This document shows, piece by piece, positions 1 through 11,440 of a stretch of 64,000 nt of DNA. This stretch comes from Dichotomocladium elegans (lineage: Eukaryota > Mucoromycota > Mucoromycetes > Mucorales > Lichtheimiaceae): assembly GCA_025716815.1 (NCBI GenBank), contig JAIXMN010000012.1, positions 248,001 to 312,000 on the forward strand. The letters run 5' to 3'. Position 1 is the stretch's first letter; every line of letters starts with the position of its first letter. A program made the translations under genes and the position numbers. The notes beneath the pieces are model-generated. The model was not told the origin of the DNA, searched no databases, and saw only the letters and a program-made list of their open reading frames with translations.

Positions 1-6
1 ACTCAC

Positions 7-1837
7 ACAGGGTTTCGACTTCATGTCGATCGCATTCGCATACCCATAAAGCTTGGTCAAGAGCCGTATTAAAATCGATGCTTTCCCAATCTTTCAGCAT
101 AACTCCCAGGTTGTATGGGTAGCTTAAAATTACAGAGGCTACCTGAACCACTTGGTTCAAGTTGAGATGTCGCTTCACTTTGGTGACGAATACTCCAGCA
201 ACTATATAACGTGGATATATGAAAATGTGTTTGTCTGCATTATCACTCTTGGCGAGACATTACCACCGCATTTCTGCTGAACCAAACGCTCAGGGTATGC
301 ATTACCCATGGCGATAGTGATATCCTGTTGCAAATGCTGAGTGAACAAGCAAATATCTCTGTAGGTGTTATAGGAAATGGCTGCGTAAACATCCGGCAAC
401 AATGTTTGAAAAATTGCCTATAGCGAAAACCCAATCCGTTAATACGTACAGGATACATGCACACACAAGATACTTGCATCATACAAGGCGCAATCCCAAC
501 ACCAAACAGCCTCAAGGACTTCAGGTCGAGCGACAATCAAGTCACGTATATATCCAGGCAAGTCACGATAGAAAACGATCATGATATTACGGATCTACGG
601 CAACAAAGATAGAAGAGACGATTGAGTGTTACACGCGTCCTGTCGCAAAACAGCAAAGAACGACTTACATTATTCACATTACCAGCTCGAAGGTGCTTAA
701 GGATATCGATACAATGCTGTTCATAACGCTGCGCAAGCTCGAGAGTCACAGAGTCGCTTAGAGAGCTTCCATCGCGGAACTGTGCAAAGCTAGGCAAGCG
801 AATATCAGGGTAGGTGGGAGTCTGCTGAATCCCATAAAAGTAATATAACGGTTGTAGATCCCTCAATGCATTGTTATAGCCATAACCAAGCGGATAAATC
901 GAGGCTAATGGCAATGGCTTCCAGCCGACGCGTCCAACTGCAGTTGACATGAAAGCAGAAGAAGAGGAGCGGCTGGCATTGTGTATAGTATTTCCAGCTC
1001 GCATACCACGTTGAGGACGGATTGGAACTGCGCCTGATTGAAATCCTATTGCAGCCATTTCCGTTGCTTCAAAGGCCTGGTTGGCGGGGTATTGACCATC
1101 AAGATCAGAATCACGTCTACGGATACCACAGTAATGATACTTTGACTGGCCGCGTGTACCAAGTCGGCGGGTAGAAATGTTAGGCAACACATGGCGGATC
1201 AATTTGCCAAAGGTGGCCGAGTTAACAGACTGTGTTCCGTTCTCGAAACAAGCAGCCAGATAATCTTGGTACATGCCGCTTCGAGGAACATTGTGGTTTG
1301 GCTCGTATCTGTAGTTTTGGCGCACCCTGTAGGTAAATGCATATCAGAAGAGAGGAAAACAAAATACGAGAAAGCGGCATCTCCCTATATCTTTGTACCA
1401 GTCGAGAACAAACTGGTTGCCTTCTTGGTTTGCAACCATACCGTGTCGAATAGACCGGGAAGTTCGTACAGCACGATTTTCCCGCGGGTCTAGGCTAGTA
1501 CTCGCCAATGCTTGCATCTCCGGTTGGGCTCCTTCGGTATCAGTGTGGTCAAGAGAAGGGGAGCTTGTGTCCTCATGGTAATTGATGCCCCGAGGCCGCC
1601 TTTGCGCTCGTCCTGCACGGGCATAGTATCCTACAGCAGGTGGGCTTTGGTGATCAGAGTGATCATCTTCGAAATGAAGAGAAGAGGACGATCAGCATTA
1701 CCGAGTTGGTGTATTCTTTCCTGTCTCCGCTCTCCCCCAAACCAGGGAGAAAATGGGGAGAATTGTGTTCCTGACTTACCATACATGGAACTACAGGTGG
1801 AATTTGCTCTTTGCTTTTGATGGCTTATTGGAGTCAT
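7..1837 (-). CDS. RFX-family winged-helix transcription factor (3' end cut by window edge)
   Basis: Sequence-specific nuclear transcription factor; fungal relatives (yeast Rfx1/Crt1, fission yeast Sak1) control DNA-damage and cell-cycle genes. Exons read 1837-1780, 1666-1399 (its acceptor could instead lie at 1630), 1326-669, 594-478, 417-264 and 201-7; the last six bases of the window read as a GTGAGT donor, so more exons follow. The RFX DNA-binding domain spans the exon 2/3 junction (about residues 104-178), with the family core VNSATFGKLIRHVLPN then STRRLGTRGQSKYHYCGIR. Downstream exons match the conserved RFX extension and dimerisation region (LLPDVYAAIS, HLNLNQVVQVASVIL, DFNTALDQALWVCECD). 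The intron after exon 4 must start with GC (GCAAGT) to keep the conserved ALYDAIFQTLLPDV reading. The start Met opens a short N-terminus with no upstream in-frame extension examined. Family call is firm; target genes cannot be told. Confidence 0.9.
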
Positions 1838-2598
1838 AACAAGGTGAGTGCAAGTTGAGTGTCAACAGAAAAGAAGTCCTTGGGGGTTGTTTCTTGGAAG
1901 AAGGTGACTTCCTGCCTACCCTTCGCTTTCCCTCTTTTTATTTTTACTCATGGCGAGTCGCGAGTATGTCTCACTCTACATGATTGGCTCGTCCGTGTGA
2001 TAGATAACTCGACTGTCTTTTTCGGTCTTGCTTTGCCGTAGCAAGAAAGATCTCTTAACACATGTTGCCATCGCGGAAGAGAGGGAATGGATGTGGTATG
2101 TGCGTGGTTGGCGCGGATACTGTTCGTATGAAAATATACGAGGTGAAGTTTGGGTTACATATGTTTGTTTGTTTTTCTCGAGGAGGAAAGGTGCCGTATG
2201 TCACTGAGAATAACGCCTTTGCCCTGGGTGTGACCCGATTCATGCGGAATATGGAGCGGTATCCTAAAACGCAACTATGATGGACAGTTCGTCATCAGCC
2301 TTCGGTGTGATGTAAGTCCCTTGCATATACACAACGTTTTCAATGTAACACTACTTTGATTTGTTCGCCTGCCACTAGCACTGAACACGTCTCCTACTTA
2401 CGCAATGACATAGCACGACCAAAGAAACAACTTGCCTTATACCAACAAATAGTTTGTATACGCACATCTTCCCCCGACCAACCAAGTTCCCTCAGAGCTC
2501 GTCGGAGGAAAAAATTGAACGATTTCGAACAGCTATAAAGCATTCGTCCTTTCATCCTTGTTCTTCTTCTTTTCGTTTCAATCCTTGTCATACAAGCA
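1838..2598. other. intergenic, divergent promoter region
   Basis: No coding exon was recognised. It separates the RFX gene (leftward) from the transporter gene (rightward) and should hold both promoters. No operator or structured element stood out. Confidence 0.5.
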
Positions 2599-4149
2599 AT
2601 GATATTCGATCTCATTTTAGCTGCACTTCAGGTGACGAGAGATCTACCTCGTCTGTCGCAGAAATGGTTTATTTAATCATGTGCAATAGTCGATCCTCCA
2701 AGTGATGTCCACCGTGAGCTTCGGTTACCTTCTGGCAAGGTTAGGCTACTTCACACATGACAAACAAAAGGTTTGTCGTCTGCCAAGCCCGGATGATGTC
2801 AAATGAGACTAAACGCTTTCATCTTGATGCAGTGGTTGTCTAAACTCAACATGGTCTTCTTCACGCCATGCCTGCTGTTCTCCAACATTGCCTCGGTCAT
2901 GTCGCTCGAAAAGTTTGTTGCTTACTGGCCAATTCCTGTCTTTTACATTTGCTTCTCGACTATCTCCTTCTTAGCCGCACATCTCGTCTGCAGAATTGCT
3001 CGTATTGACAGGCATTTTCGCGGCTTTGTTGTCGCCTGCGTTATGTTCATGAACACGAATTCTCTTCCCATCGCTGTCATCAGTAGCTTAGCTGTCTCGG
3101 AGGCTGGCAAAATTCTCTATTGGGATGCGGATGATACCCAAGATTCGGTGGCTGCTCGGTATGAACATGAAGTTTCGCGCAGTTTCATTTACTTTCCCCT
3201 CCCGAAGGGTGATAACGGTTTTGCTTAACCCACTTCTCTCTCCCCCTGCATATGTCTATATTTTAGTGGCATATCATACGTCCTGTTCTATGCGGTGTTT
3301 GGTAATATTCTCCGGTGGTCCTATGGCTATAGCCTTCTCCAGTTTCGAAGTGAAAGAGACGAGGTAGTGTTCAATTCCCATGCTGATGACACTATCCACA
3401 GCGACACGCATTCGCGGTTTTCTTCCACTGCCAGCCTGGCCTCCTCGACCACAAACACATCCACCAGCAGCTATAAACCAATCCTTCCAGGACCCGGCAC
3501 AAGCATCCCCAATGAGCGCACGGGCCTGCTCGCTTCCTTTCCGCATTTGCCGAGTGATGCCGATCATTCAGATAACCACCTATCCACAAAGGATCATATC
3601 ATCCGCGCTGTGCATGCTGTCCACGGCGTAATGACGCCGCCCTTGTACGCAGCCCTGATTGCATTGTTTGTCGGTTTGATACCGCCCATCAAATATCTCG
3701 CTTTCAATAGCTTTTTGTATGCTGCATTTATCATATCCATCCAGTCGTGCGGCAAAGCCGCTGTCCCGATCATCCTCGTATGCCTCGGTGCTCAGCTCTG
3801 TGAGATTTCCCGAACCTCCCAGCAAACGTCGTGGCGCCGCAAACCCGTTTGGGCTGTGGTTGGCATTCGCCTGCTATTGACTCCGTTTTTGATTATTCCG
3901 ATTGTCATCGCATTTGTTATGTACGGTCGCCAGTGGTCCGGCATTGCCGCAGACCCAGTATTCAACGTTATGATGATTGTCATTGGATGCGCGCCCACAG
4001 CTATCAATCTCGTCCAAATTTCTCAAGTCACTGGTGCATTCGAAAACGAGATGCTGCATATGCTGTTTTACAGTTATGGCATCGTGTGTGTTCCTGTATT
4101 CACGCTGGTAGTCTTTGCCGCTCTCAGCATTGTTGATAGACTCATGTAA
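2599..4149 (+). CDS. auxin efflux carrier (AEC/PIN-like) family membrane transporter
   Basis: Predicted 440-residue integral membrane transporter of the AEC family (TC 2.A.69), related to plant PIN/PILS proteins and to uncharacterised yeast ER proteins. The substrate in fungi is not established. Four exons: 2599-2631, 2690-2770, 2833-3158, 3267-4149, all with GT-AG junctions in correct phase. The N-terminus MIFDLILAALQSILQV begins a first helix. The joined product then shows the usual block of about five N-terminal helices (W-L-S-K-L-N-M-V-F-F-T-P-C-L-L-F is diagnostic). A hydrophilic Ser/Thr-rich loop follows (about 170-270), then a second block of about five helices. The last block contains GCAPTAINLVQISQ, the conserved C-terminal AEC motif. 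The first exon codes for only 11 residues and was chosen because it supplies the conserved start and fits phase 0. Confidence 0.88.
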
Positions 4150-4184
4150 AAAAAGGCGGCGCAATACCCGCGGTTGTAAAATCA

Positions 4185-4188
<4 letters not shown>

Positions 4189-4222
<34 letters not shown>

Positions 4223-4245
4223 CACGCACGTACACACACACACAC
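4189..4245. repeat. (CA)n microsatellite
   Basis: About 57 bases of nearly pure CA dinucleotide with a few CG/GT interruptions, lying between the convergent 3' ends of the AEC transporter and the lipid kinase gene. Confidence 0.95.
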
Positions 4246-4297
4246 TATCTGGGCTCGTCCCCTCCAATTATTTGTTCTTGTTATTTATTGTTCAAAT

Positions 4298-5692
4298 TCA
4301 TACAAAAGTTTCAAAACTCGGTTCACCTTCTGCTGGCCTAATCAATTCGAGCCGCAATGTTCCACCCGCAGGCAACGTGTATATCTCTCCATCAAGGCAA
4401 ATCTCAGCCTGTTCATGGACCCTTAGGACGAGTCCAGCAGTTTTGTAGTATTCAACGCATGGCTCGTCCACATGAAGACCGCCTTGAATCACCTTGACGG
4501 TCGTCGCCTTTAGCTGCTCCTTAGTGACATTCCGCATGATGATGACATCGATATCATCGGTTGCGGGAGACGCAAAAGGGACGATGGGGAAGCCTCGCTC
4601 AAGCGAAGGTTGCTTAGCCGCTAGGAAATATGTGAACCGATCGTCCTTGATGACGACCTCGTCATCGTGCTGCCGGAACTGCTTTGAGCTCCTATCGTAT
4701 CGCTGGATATTCTGACACAGCGTCAATTCGCCTGCGTGGTATCTTAAAAAGGTCAAGAGCCATAGCGCCACCCAGCTGAACCGTTCATTGCCCATGAACC
4801 ACTGGAGGTAGCGGGCCTTGCTCACCAACTGAGCGTGAAAACCCCAACTCATGACCACCAGGATCCTGAGCTTTTTTCCCTTGTCCTCGTGTTTCACTTC
4901 ATCAGGAAGCACGACATTAACGAGCCTGAAAGGCTGGGTCTGTCTTTTGATGATTTTGAGTGTTGCTTGCAAAACGTTCTCTGCCTGCAGACTAAGCGAG
5001 AATGCGTTCCCCGATCCCGATGGAATGATCCCCAGCCGAATCGCAGGAGCCCCGCGGTCAAATGCATCCGAAAGTCCGTTGACAATCTGATGCACTGTAC
5101 CGTCGCCGCCGAGGATGATCACGTCGCCCACGCTCAGGTCGTCCTCGCCACTGCTCCACCGGCGACCTAACGTTTCTGCCTGCTCTCGCGCCTTGCCTCC
5201 CGGTTTGGTCTCAATCACCTCAACAGCGGGATACCCAGCCGCACGGAGCATAGGCTCCACCGTCTCGTGCCAATGGGTCGCCGCCTGCCGACTACCCGCT
5301 GCCGGGTTGATAAACGCATGAATCCGTTCGGGCGGAGTAGGCACGGCGCGTGCCTGGAGCTGTGCACAAAATGACGGATTGCTCTCCGAAAGCAGACGGA
5401 ATGTAAGAGTGTGGCGTGTCCACTCGCTCAGACCTGCACTCCGAAAGTCGGTTATCGTCTTTGTCCTACTCTCACGATCGCTAGCGTCTGGCCGGACCAC
5501 CTTCAGATAATGAATGGTGAATGCCCGGTTAGCGTTTGAAACCATAGAAGTGACACCGTAAATGTAATCCAGATGGATGATCCTTTGCGGGCTCCCGGAA
5601 GAGAAGTCAATGACTAGCTGATTGTCATCCCCAACAGTCAGTGTCGCCCGTGTGTCTGTGGAGACATCTATGACAACCGTGGATAGGGACAT
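4298..5692 (-). CDS. diacylglycerol kinase catalytic-domain protein, sphingoid long-chain-base kinase-like
   Basis: ATP-dependent lipid kinase, 464 residues, no intron. The DAGK catalytic domain starts near residue 122 with FINPAAGS (129-133 NPAAG). It contains the ATP/catalytic loop LGGDGT (GGDGT 195-199) and the G-I-I-P-S-G-S-G-N-A-F block (221-231), which is shared by sphingosine kinases and related diacylglycerol kinases. An N-terminal region of about 115 residues (beta-rich by appearance, containing HLDYIYGVT) and a C-terminal DGEIY block resemble the layout of Lcb4/Lcb5/SphK proteins, where the product is a phosphorylated sphingoid base. I therefore favour LCB kinase over true diacylglycerol kinase, but do not name the gene. 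The ATG at 5692 is used; the reading frame is open further upstream but has no ATG there. Confidence 0.85.
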   Translation of the reverse strand: MSLSTVVIDVSTDTRATLTVGDDNQLVIDFSSGSPQRIIHLDYIYGVTSMVSNANRAFTIHYLKVVRPDASDRESRTKTITDFRSAGLSEWTRHTLTFRLLSESNPSFCAQLQARAVPTPPERIHAFINPAAGSRQAATHWHETVEPMLRAAGYPAVEVIETKPGGKAREQAETLGRRWSSGEDDLSVGDVIILGGDGTVHQIVNGLSDAFDRGAPAIRLGIIPSGSGNAFSLSLQAENVLQATLKIIKRQTQPFRLVNVVLPDEVKHEDKGKKLRILVVMSWGFHAQLVSKARYLQWFMGNERFSWVALWLLTFLRYHAGELTLCQNIQRYDRSSKQFRQHDDEVVIKDDRFTYFLAAKQPSLERGFPIVPFASPATDDIDVIIMRNVTKEQLKATTVKVIQGGLHVDEPCVEYYKTAGLVLRVHEQAEICLDGEIYTLPAGGTLRLELIRPAEGEPSFETFV

Positions 5693-6065
5693 CAAATGCG
5701 AGAGGACAGAGAGGGAAAAGGGAGACAATAAATAATAAAAGAGGCGATGCAAAAGTTGGGAAAATCACGGCGGAGAGTCAAAATGCTTGCTTGGTTGGAT
5801 ATAAACATCGTCCACTTGCTCCAGCAAGACAGCAGCGTATGAACCTTGATAAAATCTTTTCCAGTGTTTCCTTACGATACGGGGCCATTGATCAGGCTAG
5901 GTATCACAGGCCTATTCTCGGGCCGAGTCTGTATCCGAGGCAATAAAGTCTCTTTTAAGGAAAAGTGTGAAGATCATTATTAGTCAGCAATGTAGAATTT
6001 TTATTTAGGCAATACAACAGGCCATGCAGTACATATCGGGCGCGTACAGTGCAAAAATACCATTC
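5693..6065. other. intergenic, promoter of the lipid kinase gene
   Basis: About 370 bases upstream of the kinase start and downstream of the POT1 stop. No coding signal seen. A C/T-rich mRNA-sense tract lies just ahead of the kinase start. Confidence 0.4.
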
Positions 6066-8132
6066 TTAGCAGAACATAAACTCTGTTTCATCCAACCGGA
6101 AGCACCGGCCACGGCCAGGGACGTTGTATGATTTACCACCGAAATCAAGATAAAGCTTCTCTGGCCGGGCTCTCGATGGCAGTTGGCGTAGTCGCTCACT
6201 GAGTTTCTGAACATAATCGTCGTCAAAGCTGATGAAACGAATCAACGTATTTAATAGACAGAAAAAGCGCATTATCCAGAGAACGGTGCCTTACCTGATA
6301 TTCCCCAAGTCTGAGAACATGCGTTGCTATTTATATTCAATTATGCTTTGGTTACTGGAGTGCGGACGAACTTATATGCCCAACTTACTGCATCATCTCC
6401 ATAAATATATAGTATGAGGTTCTGATGGTATGCATCCTCGATTAAAAAGCTAGCAACGAAGGTATATTTGGTGAACGGTTTTCCGCATTGTGCACAAGAA
6501 TCGGCATCGCACGAGTCACTAGTTATATAAATGTGAGATCAAGGTACAACGGCATGGCGATATACAAGGAACTTACACAACATCGCATCCACGGCACCAC
6601 TTCCGGATCCATTCGCGAGGATCATGAGGCTTGAAGTCCACCACGAAAGCACGCACGGCGAAGCGTTTTACTTGCTACATTTTTAATCCCCATCCCATCC
6701 TGTTAGCATATTTTTAGGCAGCAAAATAAATCAAAATAAAAGGCCACTTGCTTCATCGTCTTCAAGAACAGATTGGATTGATTTTACTGGCTCCTGTTTA
6801 TGAAGTACTATTATATGCGCTCACCATCAGCCATCATACTCAACAGACATTAATCCGTCTTCTGCATCCAGCCCATATACCAGTATACACATTGTCAATC
6901 GTAATCTTGTCGCTTGTTGCTTCTTTTGTCGATTTCTGCTTTACAAACTTATCCGCTCTCCTACAAAAATCATTGCAATATGTCAGCGAAGAAATCAAAA
7001 GAGAGATGGTTTCTTTTACCCTTTGATATCGGCTAGCCTGGGATCGTTTGGATTTTCAATTTTCCTTATTTTTGGAGGACGGCCCGGTTCGCCGTGTACG
7101 ACGATTTCGAAATAACCTAACCGGCTAGTTTTCCATTTCGTGTTCCGGATGTAGACATAATCGCCATATTTAAGTTGCGGGCACATTGTGGCATTCTGAT
7201 CCCAAAGGGTACATTGGATTAGGAGACTTGGGTCAATTGTGCCTTCTGCTTCAAAACCGGAGATCGGCTTCTTGTTTCGTGTAAAGTCCGTGAGGAGAAG
7301 TTCCGCTCGTTTTGGGTGCATTGGACTGACAGGTTTGTATGTCACTACCATGCCCATGAAATCAAAGTACTCAGGGCATCCGGCTCCACCTACTTCCTCG
7401 GTTCTTCGAAGATACGGATTCTGCTTAATCTGTATCGCAACCTTGTCGCAGGACGCGTACCACTCAGACTTTAGATACCAGTCTTGCATCATCTTAAGCA
7501 CCGCTGTCTCATCCTCTGTCAATTCGACCTCCATGGCAGGCGTGCGTTTAGGCGTAAAGGATTCGCAGTCGAGGACCAGCCACTGCGTTCTCCCACTGAT
7601 TGAAACGGCTTGCCGAGTCGAAGCGTACACATTGATCTATGTAATACGTCAATTTACCGAATATTTTGACACCGAAGAAGAAAGATAAATGAGCTTACGT
7701 TGACGTTGCGAATCATTATGAGATCTCCGGGAGCAATGTCCTTGGGAAAAGCTTCCTCTGACCTGTGGAATAAATTAGTTCCTAACCCCTTCCCGAACTT
7801 GCTGACCGTCGGATCAAGTAACGTGAGAATGATAAAATAATCTAGTCAATGAAGGGTCAATAAGACAACTTAAAAATCGATTCCGAGATCTGCGCAATGA
7901 TCGCAGTTGCTTCTTGCTCCTTATTACCTTGTTTGCCTTTCATAGAACGAGAAAGGGGCTTTAGGTCCTTTACTATTCCATAGACCACGCTCTGACGGCC
8001 GCTGCTCATATCTGGAAACAGACATACGCCCCGTTCCTTTAGATGGGCGATCAAAAGTGAGCAGAAAGTCATGCAGGAATATTCAATAATATCTGAGATG
8101 TTGTACACGGAATGATTGCAAGATCGCAGCAT
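6066..8132 (-). CDS. POT1: protection of telomeres protein Pot1, single-stranded telomeric DNA-binding
   Basis: Caps chromosome ends by binding the telomeric 3' overhang with two OB folds. Exons: up to 7928, then 7841-7699, 7636-7020, 6960-6891, 6793-6752, 6674-6577, 6518-6389, 6326-6295, 6228-6066; reading phase closes throughout (458 residues if the Met at 8009 is used). OB1 reads VVYGIVKDLKP...DYFIILTLLDPTV, like fission yeast Pot1. OB2 holds LTDFTRNKKP, CTLWDQ, YGDYVYIRNTKWK and LGYFEIVVHGE. The C-terminal part has paired cysteines (WCRGC, DSCAQCGKPF), like the zinc-stabilised C-terminal domain of metazoan POT1. The true start is uncertain: the frame is open to an ATG at 8132, and an upstream exon is possible. 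The intron between 6752 and 6674 needs a GC donor (GCAAGT). Confidence 0.85.
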
Positions 8133-8852
8133 TATTATCGCAGCATGATTCTGGAGCTGACATTACGAACGAGCCAGATTTCGAATGGGCACGATCCTGA
8201 ATACAGGTGCTACAAAAAGATCCAAGCGCTTGCCATGCGTAGAAAACCTCCGCCCACGCCAGAGTGAAATTTAATGACCACAAAAGCACCCAGTTTAAGT
8301 AGATCTTATGATCCAATAGTGAAGACCCCAATGTCGACTACTCTTTCCCGACTGCTACTATTGCATAAAGATCATAAGTTTCCTTTCATTGAGGAGAACA
8401 GTGCGACTGGCGGACGAGGGTGGGCAAACTCAATTAGTCAGTGGAGCGTATTAAAAAAGAAGAAGCCTTGATTCCTTTAGCTATCCTCCTACAGGCACTC
8501 GTCTATGCCAGTGAACCACGCTGGACGTGGTAGAGAAAAATATAATCACATCACGAAATCTTCCCCAAATGTAATGCTTGCGGTGTGACCAGATAAGAGG
8601 TAACCGGAGTCGTCGTGTCTGCTTCTCTTCAGGAACAACAGCAAGAAAGCAGAGCTGGAACTCTATGCTGCAGAAAAGGCTGAATGGCACTGTACGAGAT
8701 GTTGGAGGGGGAAGGGCGTATCGCCTTCCTTGAGCCCCGTCCTGACTTGGATGTCCTTAAATTGAACGACAGCGAATTTTTGAGGCTAACACGAATCGCG
8801 GTTATTTCTTCTCTTCCCTCGCTCTCCCACTCGCTTCACAATAGTATAGTTA
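8133..8852. other. intergenic, divergent promoters
   Basis: Separates POT1 (leftward) from the UIM protein gene (rightward). Could hide a short first exon of POT1. No other feature recognised. Confidence 0.4.
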
Positions 8853-10025
8853 ATGAGTACAAAATCAGGCCTACGCAATTGGCTTAAGCCGAAAGAGTTT
8901 CTTTCTCGATCAACAGAAGACAATCGCCGTCAACAGGAGGAACTTGAACTTCAGCTCGCTCTTAAACTAAGTCGGGAGCAATACGAGAAAGAACGCGAGC
9001 AGGAACGAGCTGCACTGGAGGTATATGCGTCCCAGAAGGACGCACAAGAACTGGAATTGGCTAGGCAAATAGCTGCCCCGTGCAATAATTCTCCCGTGCC
9101 CAACGCAGCATCCAGATCAAAGGATCAAGAGCACGTGTTCTTGGAACTCGATTTATCATCGCCGCATGAAGAGGACGAAGAACATTTCTATTCTGCCGAT
9201 CAAAAATGTGAAATCAAAGAGTTAAATCTGAGCGAAACGCCGAATCGGCCGAAAGAGTCACCTCTTCGGTTCAGCGATCATTATTTCGATGACGATGAAT
9301 ATGATTTTGAATCCGATCCGCTTCGTTCAAGCCCACCATCACCGTCCTTACGTTATTTCGGAAATGACTGCCGCAAATTGAGTTACCAGTGGGAGGAGGA
9401 GGAAGAAGAAGAAAAGGAAGAGGACGAACTAGAAGCATTTATGCAGAGCATGTTGACATCAGGCACAGCATCAGAGGCAAGTATTGGGAATAACAGCAAC
9501 GAAAAAGGTTGAGACAGGCCGAGGCCATGCCCGACAAAAGCATCCAACCATCCGTTGCTGAAGTCAACTTCCGAATAGTGTCCAAGTGAGCCATCTTCAT
9601 CAAGGCGAGCATACCTGCACAGTTCGCCTCCAACGAAATCTTTAATCGAAACGTCGACAGCATCAGCATATTCATCAGATATCACTTCTTTAAATGAGAT
9701 ACCACGGAAAAGAAAATCGATTGCACGCGCAGTTGCGGAAAGCGAGATGGAACGAAAAAGGTAATTTTGAAATGCCCTCATCTGTCACTTCCCCTTCTTT
9801 CGAGAACTTGCTAGATCGAAAATTCAATAAACTAGATACCAAAACGGAGCAGTATTTAACCGTTTTTAAATTCAAACAATGGATAGGAAGCAAGCCTGTT
9901 ATGCCTCTCATTCCAATTACTATGCATTGACAGACGATGCCATTGCCAGCGAACTGGAAGGCTCAGGATTCGGAGAGACAACCGGGTTGGCTTGGGAGGG
10001 TCGGGGCCAATCACGATATATGTAA
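8853..10025 (+). CDS. unrecognised acidic protein with a ubiquitin-interacting-like motif
   Basis: I do not recognise the family. The model has three exons: 8853-9476, 9579-9760, 9887-10025; 314 residues, phase closed. Residues about 28-44 (QEELELQLALKLSREQ) fit the UIM consensus: acidic run, hydrophobic, Ala-Leu, two residues, Ser, acid or amide. They sit in a charged helical stretch continuing to about residue 75. The middle is rich in Asp/Glu/Ser/Pro and includes a run of acidic residues (EEEEEEEKEEDELEAFM). The third exon ends in AWEGRGQSRYM. The first intron is predicted to be GC-AG (GAG|GCAAGT to AATAG): a GT alternative a few bases on would run straight into a stop. Ubiquitin binding is inference from one short motif. 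The stop lies only about 10-40 bases before a Tc1/mariner remnant, so the C-terminus may have been altered by insertion. Confidence 0.6.
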
Positions 10026-10035
10026 ATACGTAATC

Positions 10036-11440
10036 AGCAGAAATCTTACGCTAGGTGACGAAGCAAATGTCGCATGCAAAGCGAAAGATATCGCACAAAA
10101 GCTTTCATCTCTAAAAAAAATTAGTCGGCTCTTGCCTTTTCTGTTATACCCATTTTGCATTCTGAAATGAGCAATTTATTTTGTATAAAGGTGGGCAAGG
10201 TCGTGCTGTTGATGAGCATGGCTGTCCGGAACCTATGGGGCCATGCCCTTGATGAGGAAATGCGTCCTCTTCAATCTATTTGTTCTCACACAAAGTATCT
10301 GTGTAGTCTAACTTTCAGGGGTAACTCTAACCTTGTTGCTACGCATATCCTCTCGTGAATGAATTTGGACAGCCATTCGGAAGAAAGAAACAGACCTCAA
10401 GCGTGGCTACATAAACCACAACGATGAAAATAAGATCAGATATCCCAAATTGATATCTGAGAAGATCTTGAGTGCATCAGCTGCTGGAAAACAGCCGGGA
10501 GCCCATGTTCGGTCAGCTCAGCAATGGGCATCACAGTACGAAAAGGGCTCTGACAGCATTTTTAAGAAACGTAGAGACAGAGATCATCCACGCATTCTCA
10601 ACGAAGAACATAAGAATGCTATTTTAGAATGGGTTGATGAGAATCTGCCAATTGTCCTAAAGCAACTGATGGTGCATTTACTCCAAAGATTTGAGGGACT
10701 CAAGATATCGAAAACGACAGCTCCATTGATTTATGAAAAATGAATGCAACTTGTCATGAAAGAAGGCTTGGTTTCAGCCTGTAAACAGGAACAATGATGC
10801 AAAGATTCAAAGGCGCCTTGACTGGGTGCGCCGATGGGACCTGATTGATATTGACTTTGGAAAAAATATGTTTTCCTTGATGAGTCTATATTCTATACTA
10901 ACATGAAGCGCAGCACGGCATGGCCCAGGAAAGGGTCTTCCCCAGTAGTTCCAGCGCCAAAAACAACTACAATCTTGGTAGCAACTTCGGCATCAAGTGT
11001 CATTAAATATAGCTTGAGACTTTCGCAACCACTAGCCCCCAAAAAAGAAAAATGGTGAGACAGTCCATAGCTGCAAGCAAAGGAACTGTAACTGGGCATT
11101 ATGTCAGCTTTCGTAAGGTTATCATGGATAAAATAGATAAGTATCATCATATGAAGGGCCGTTATTTGGTTATGGATAGTGCACCTATTCATAAGCATGG
11201 GGATATCTCTAAATACATCGAGTCTCAAAGATACCGATGTGCCTATCTTCCATCCTCCTCGCCTGAACTCAATCTTATTGATCGGTTGTGGAGAGCAAAG
11301 TAAAGTGTAATAAGTTCTTGGAAAGTGAGACACAGATGGCGCGAACCCATTGAAGCATCGAATTGCTTAAAGTTGACCGACTTCGAAGGATTCGTCTCTC
11401 ATTCTTATCGGTATTTAGTCAACTTGTTGTAATGGGGGAA
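10036..11440 (+). mobile_element. degenerate Tc1/mariner-like element, copy 1
   Basis: Decayed IS630/Tc1/mariner-type DNA transposon. A first reading segment begins near 10168 (MSNLF; another frame carries DEHGCPEP, matching copy 2). A helix-turn-helix part lies at 10450-10743. A broken linker carries W-D-L-I-D-I-D-F-G-K. The second half of the DDE domain is at 11052-11303, including LVMDSAPIH and the SPELNLIDRLW block. Stops and frame changes separate the pieces, so no transposase can be made. The 5' non-coding flank resembles that of copies 2 and 3 from about 10040. Boundaries are approximate; no clear terminal inverted repeat was identified by eye. Confidence 0.8.

Noticed and set aside
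6295..6310. A 16-nt micro-exon in POT1 starting after TCTCAG
   Set aside because: Phase does not close with the next exon. An acceptor further upstream (exon 6326-6295, 32 nt) restores QRMFSDLGNISFDDD in frame.
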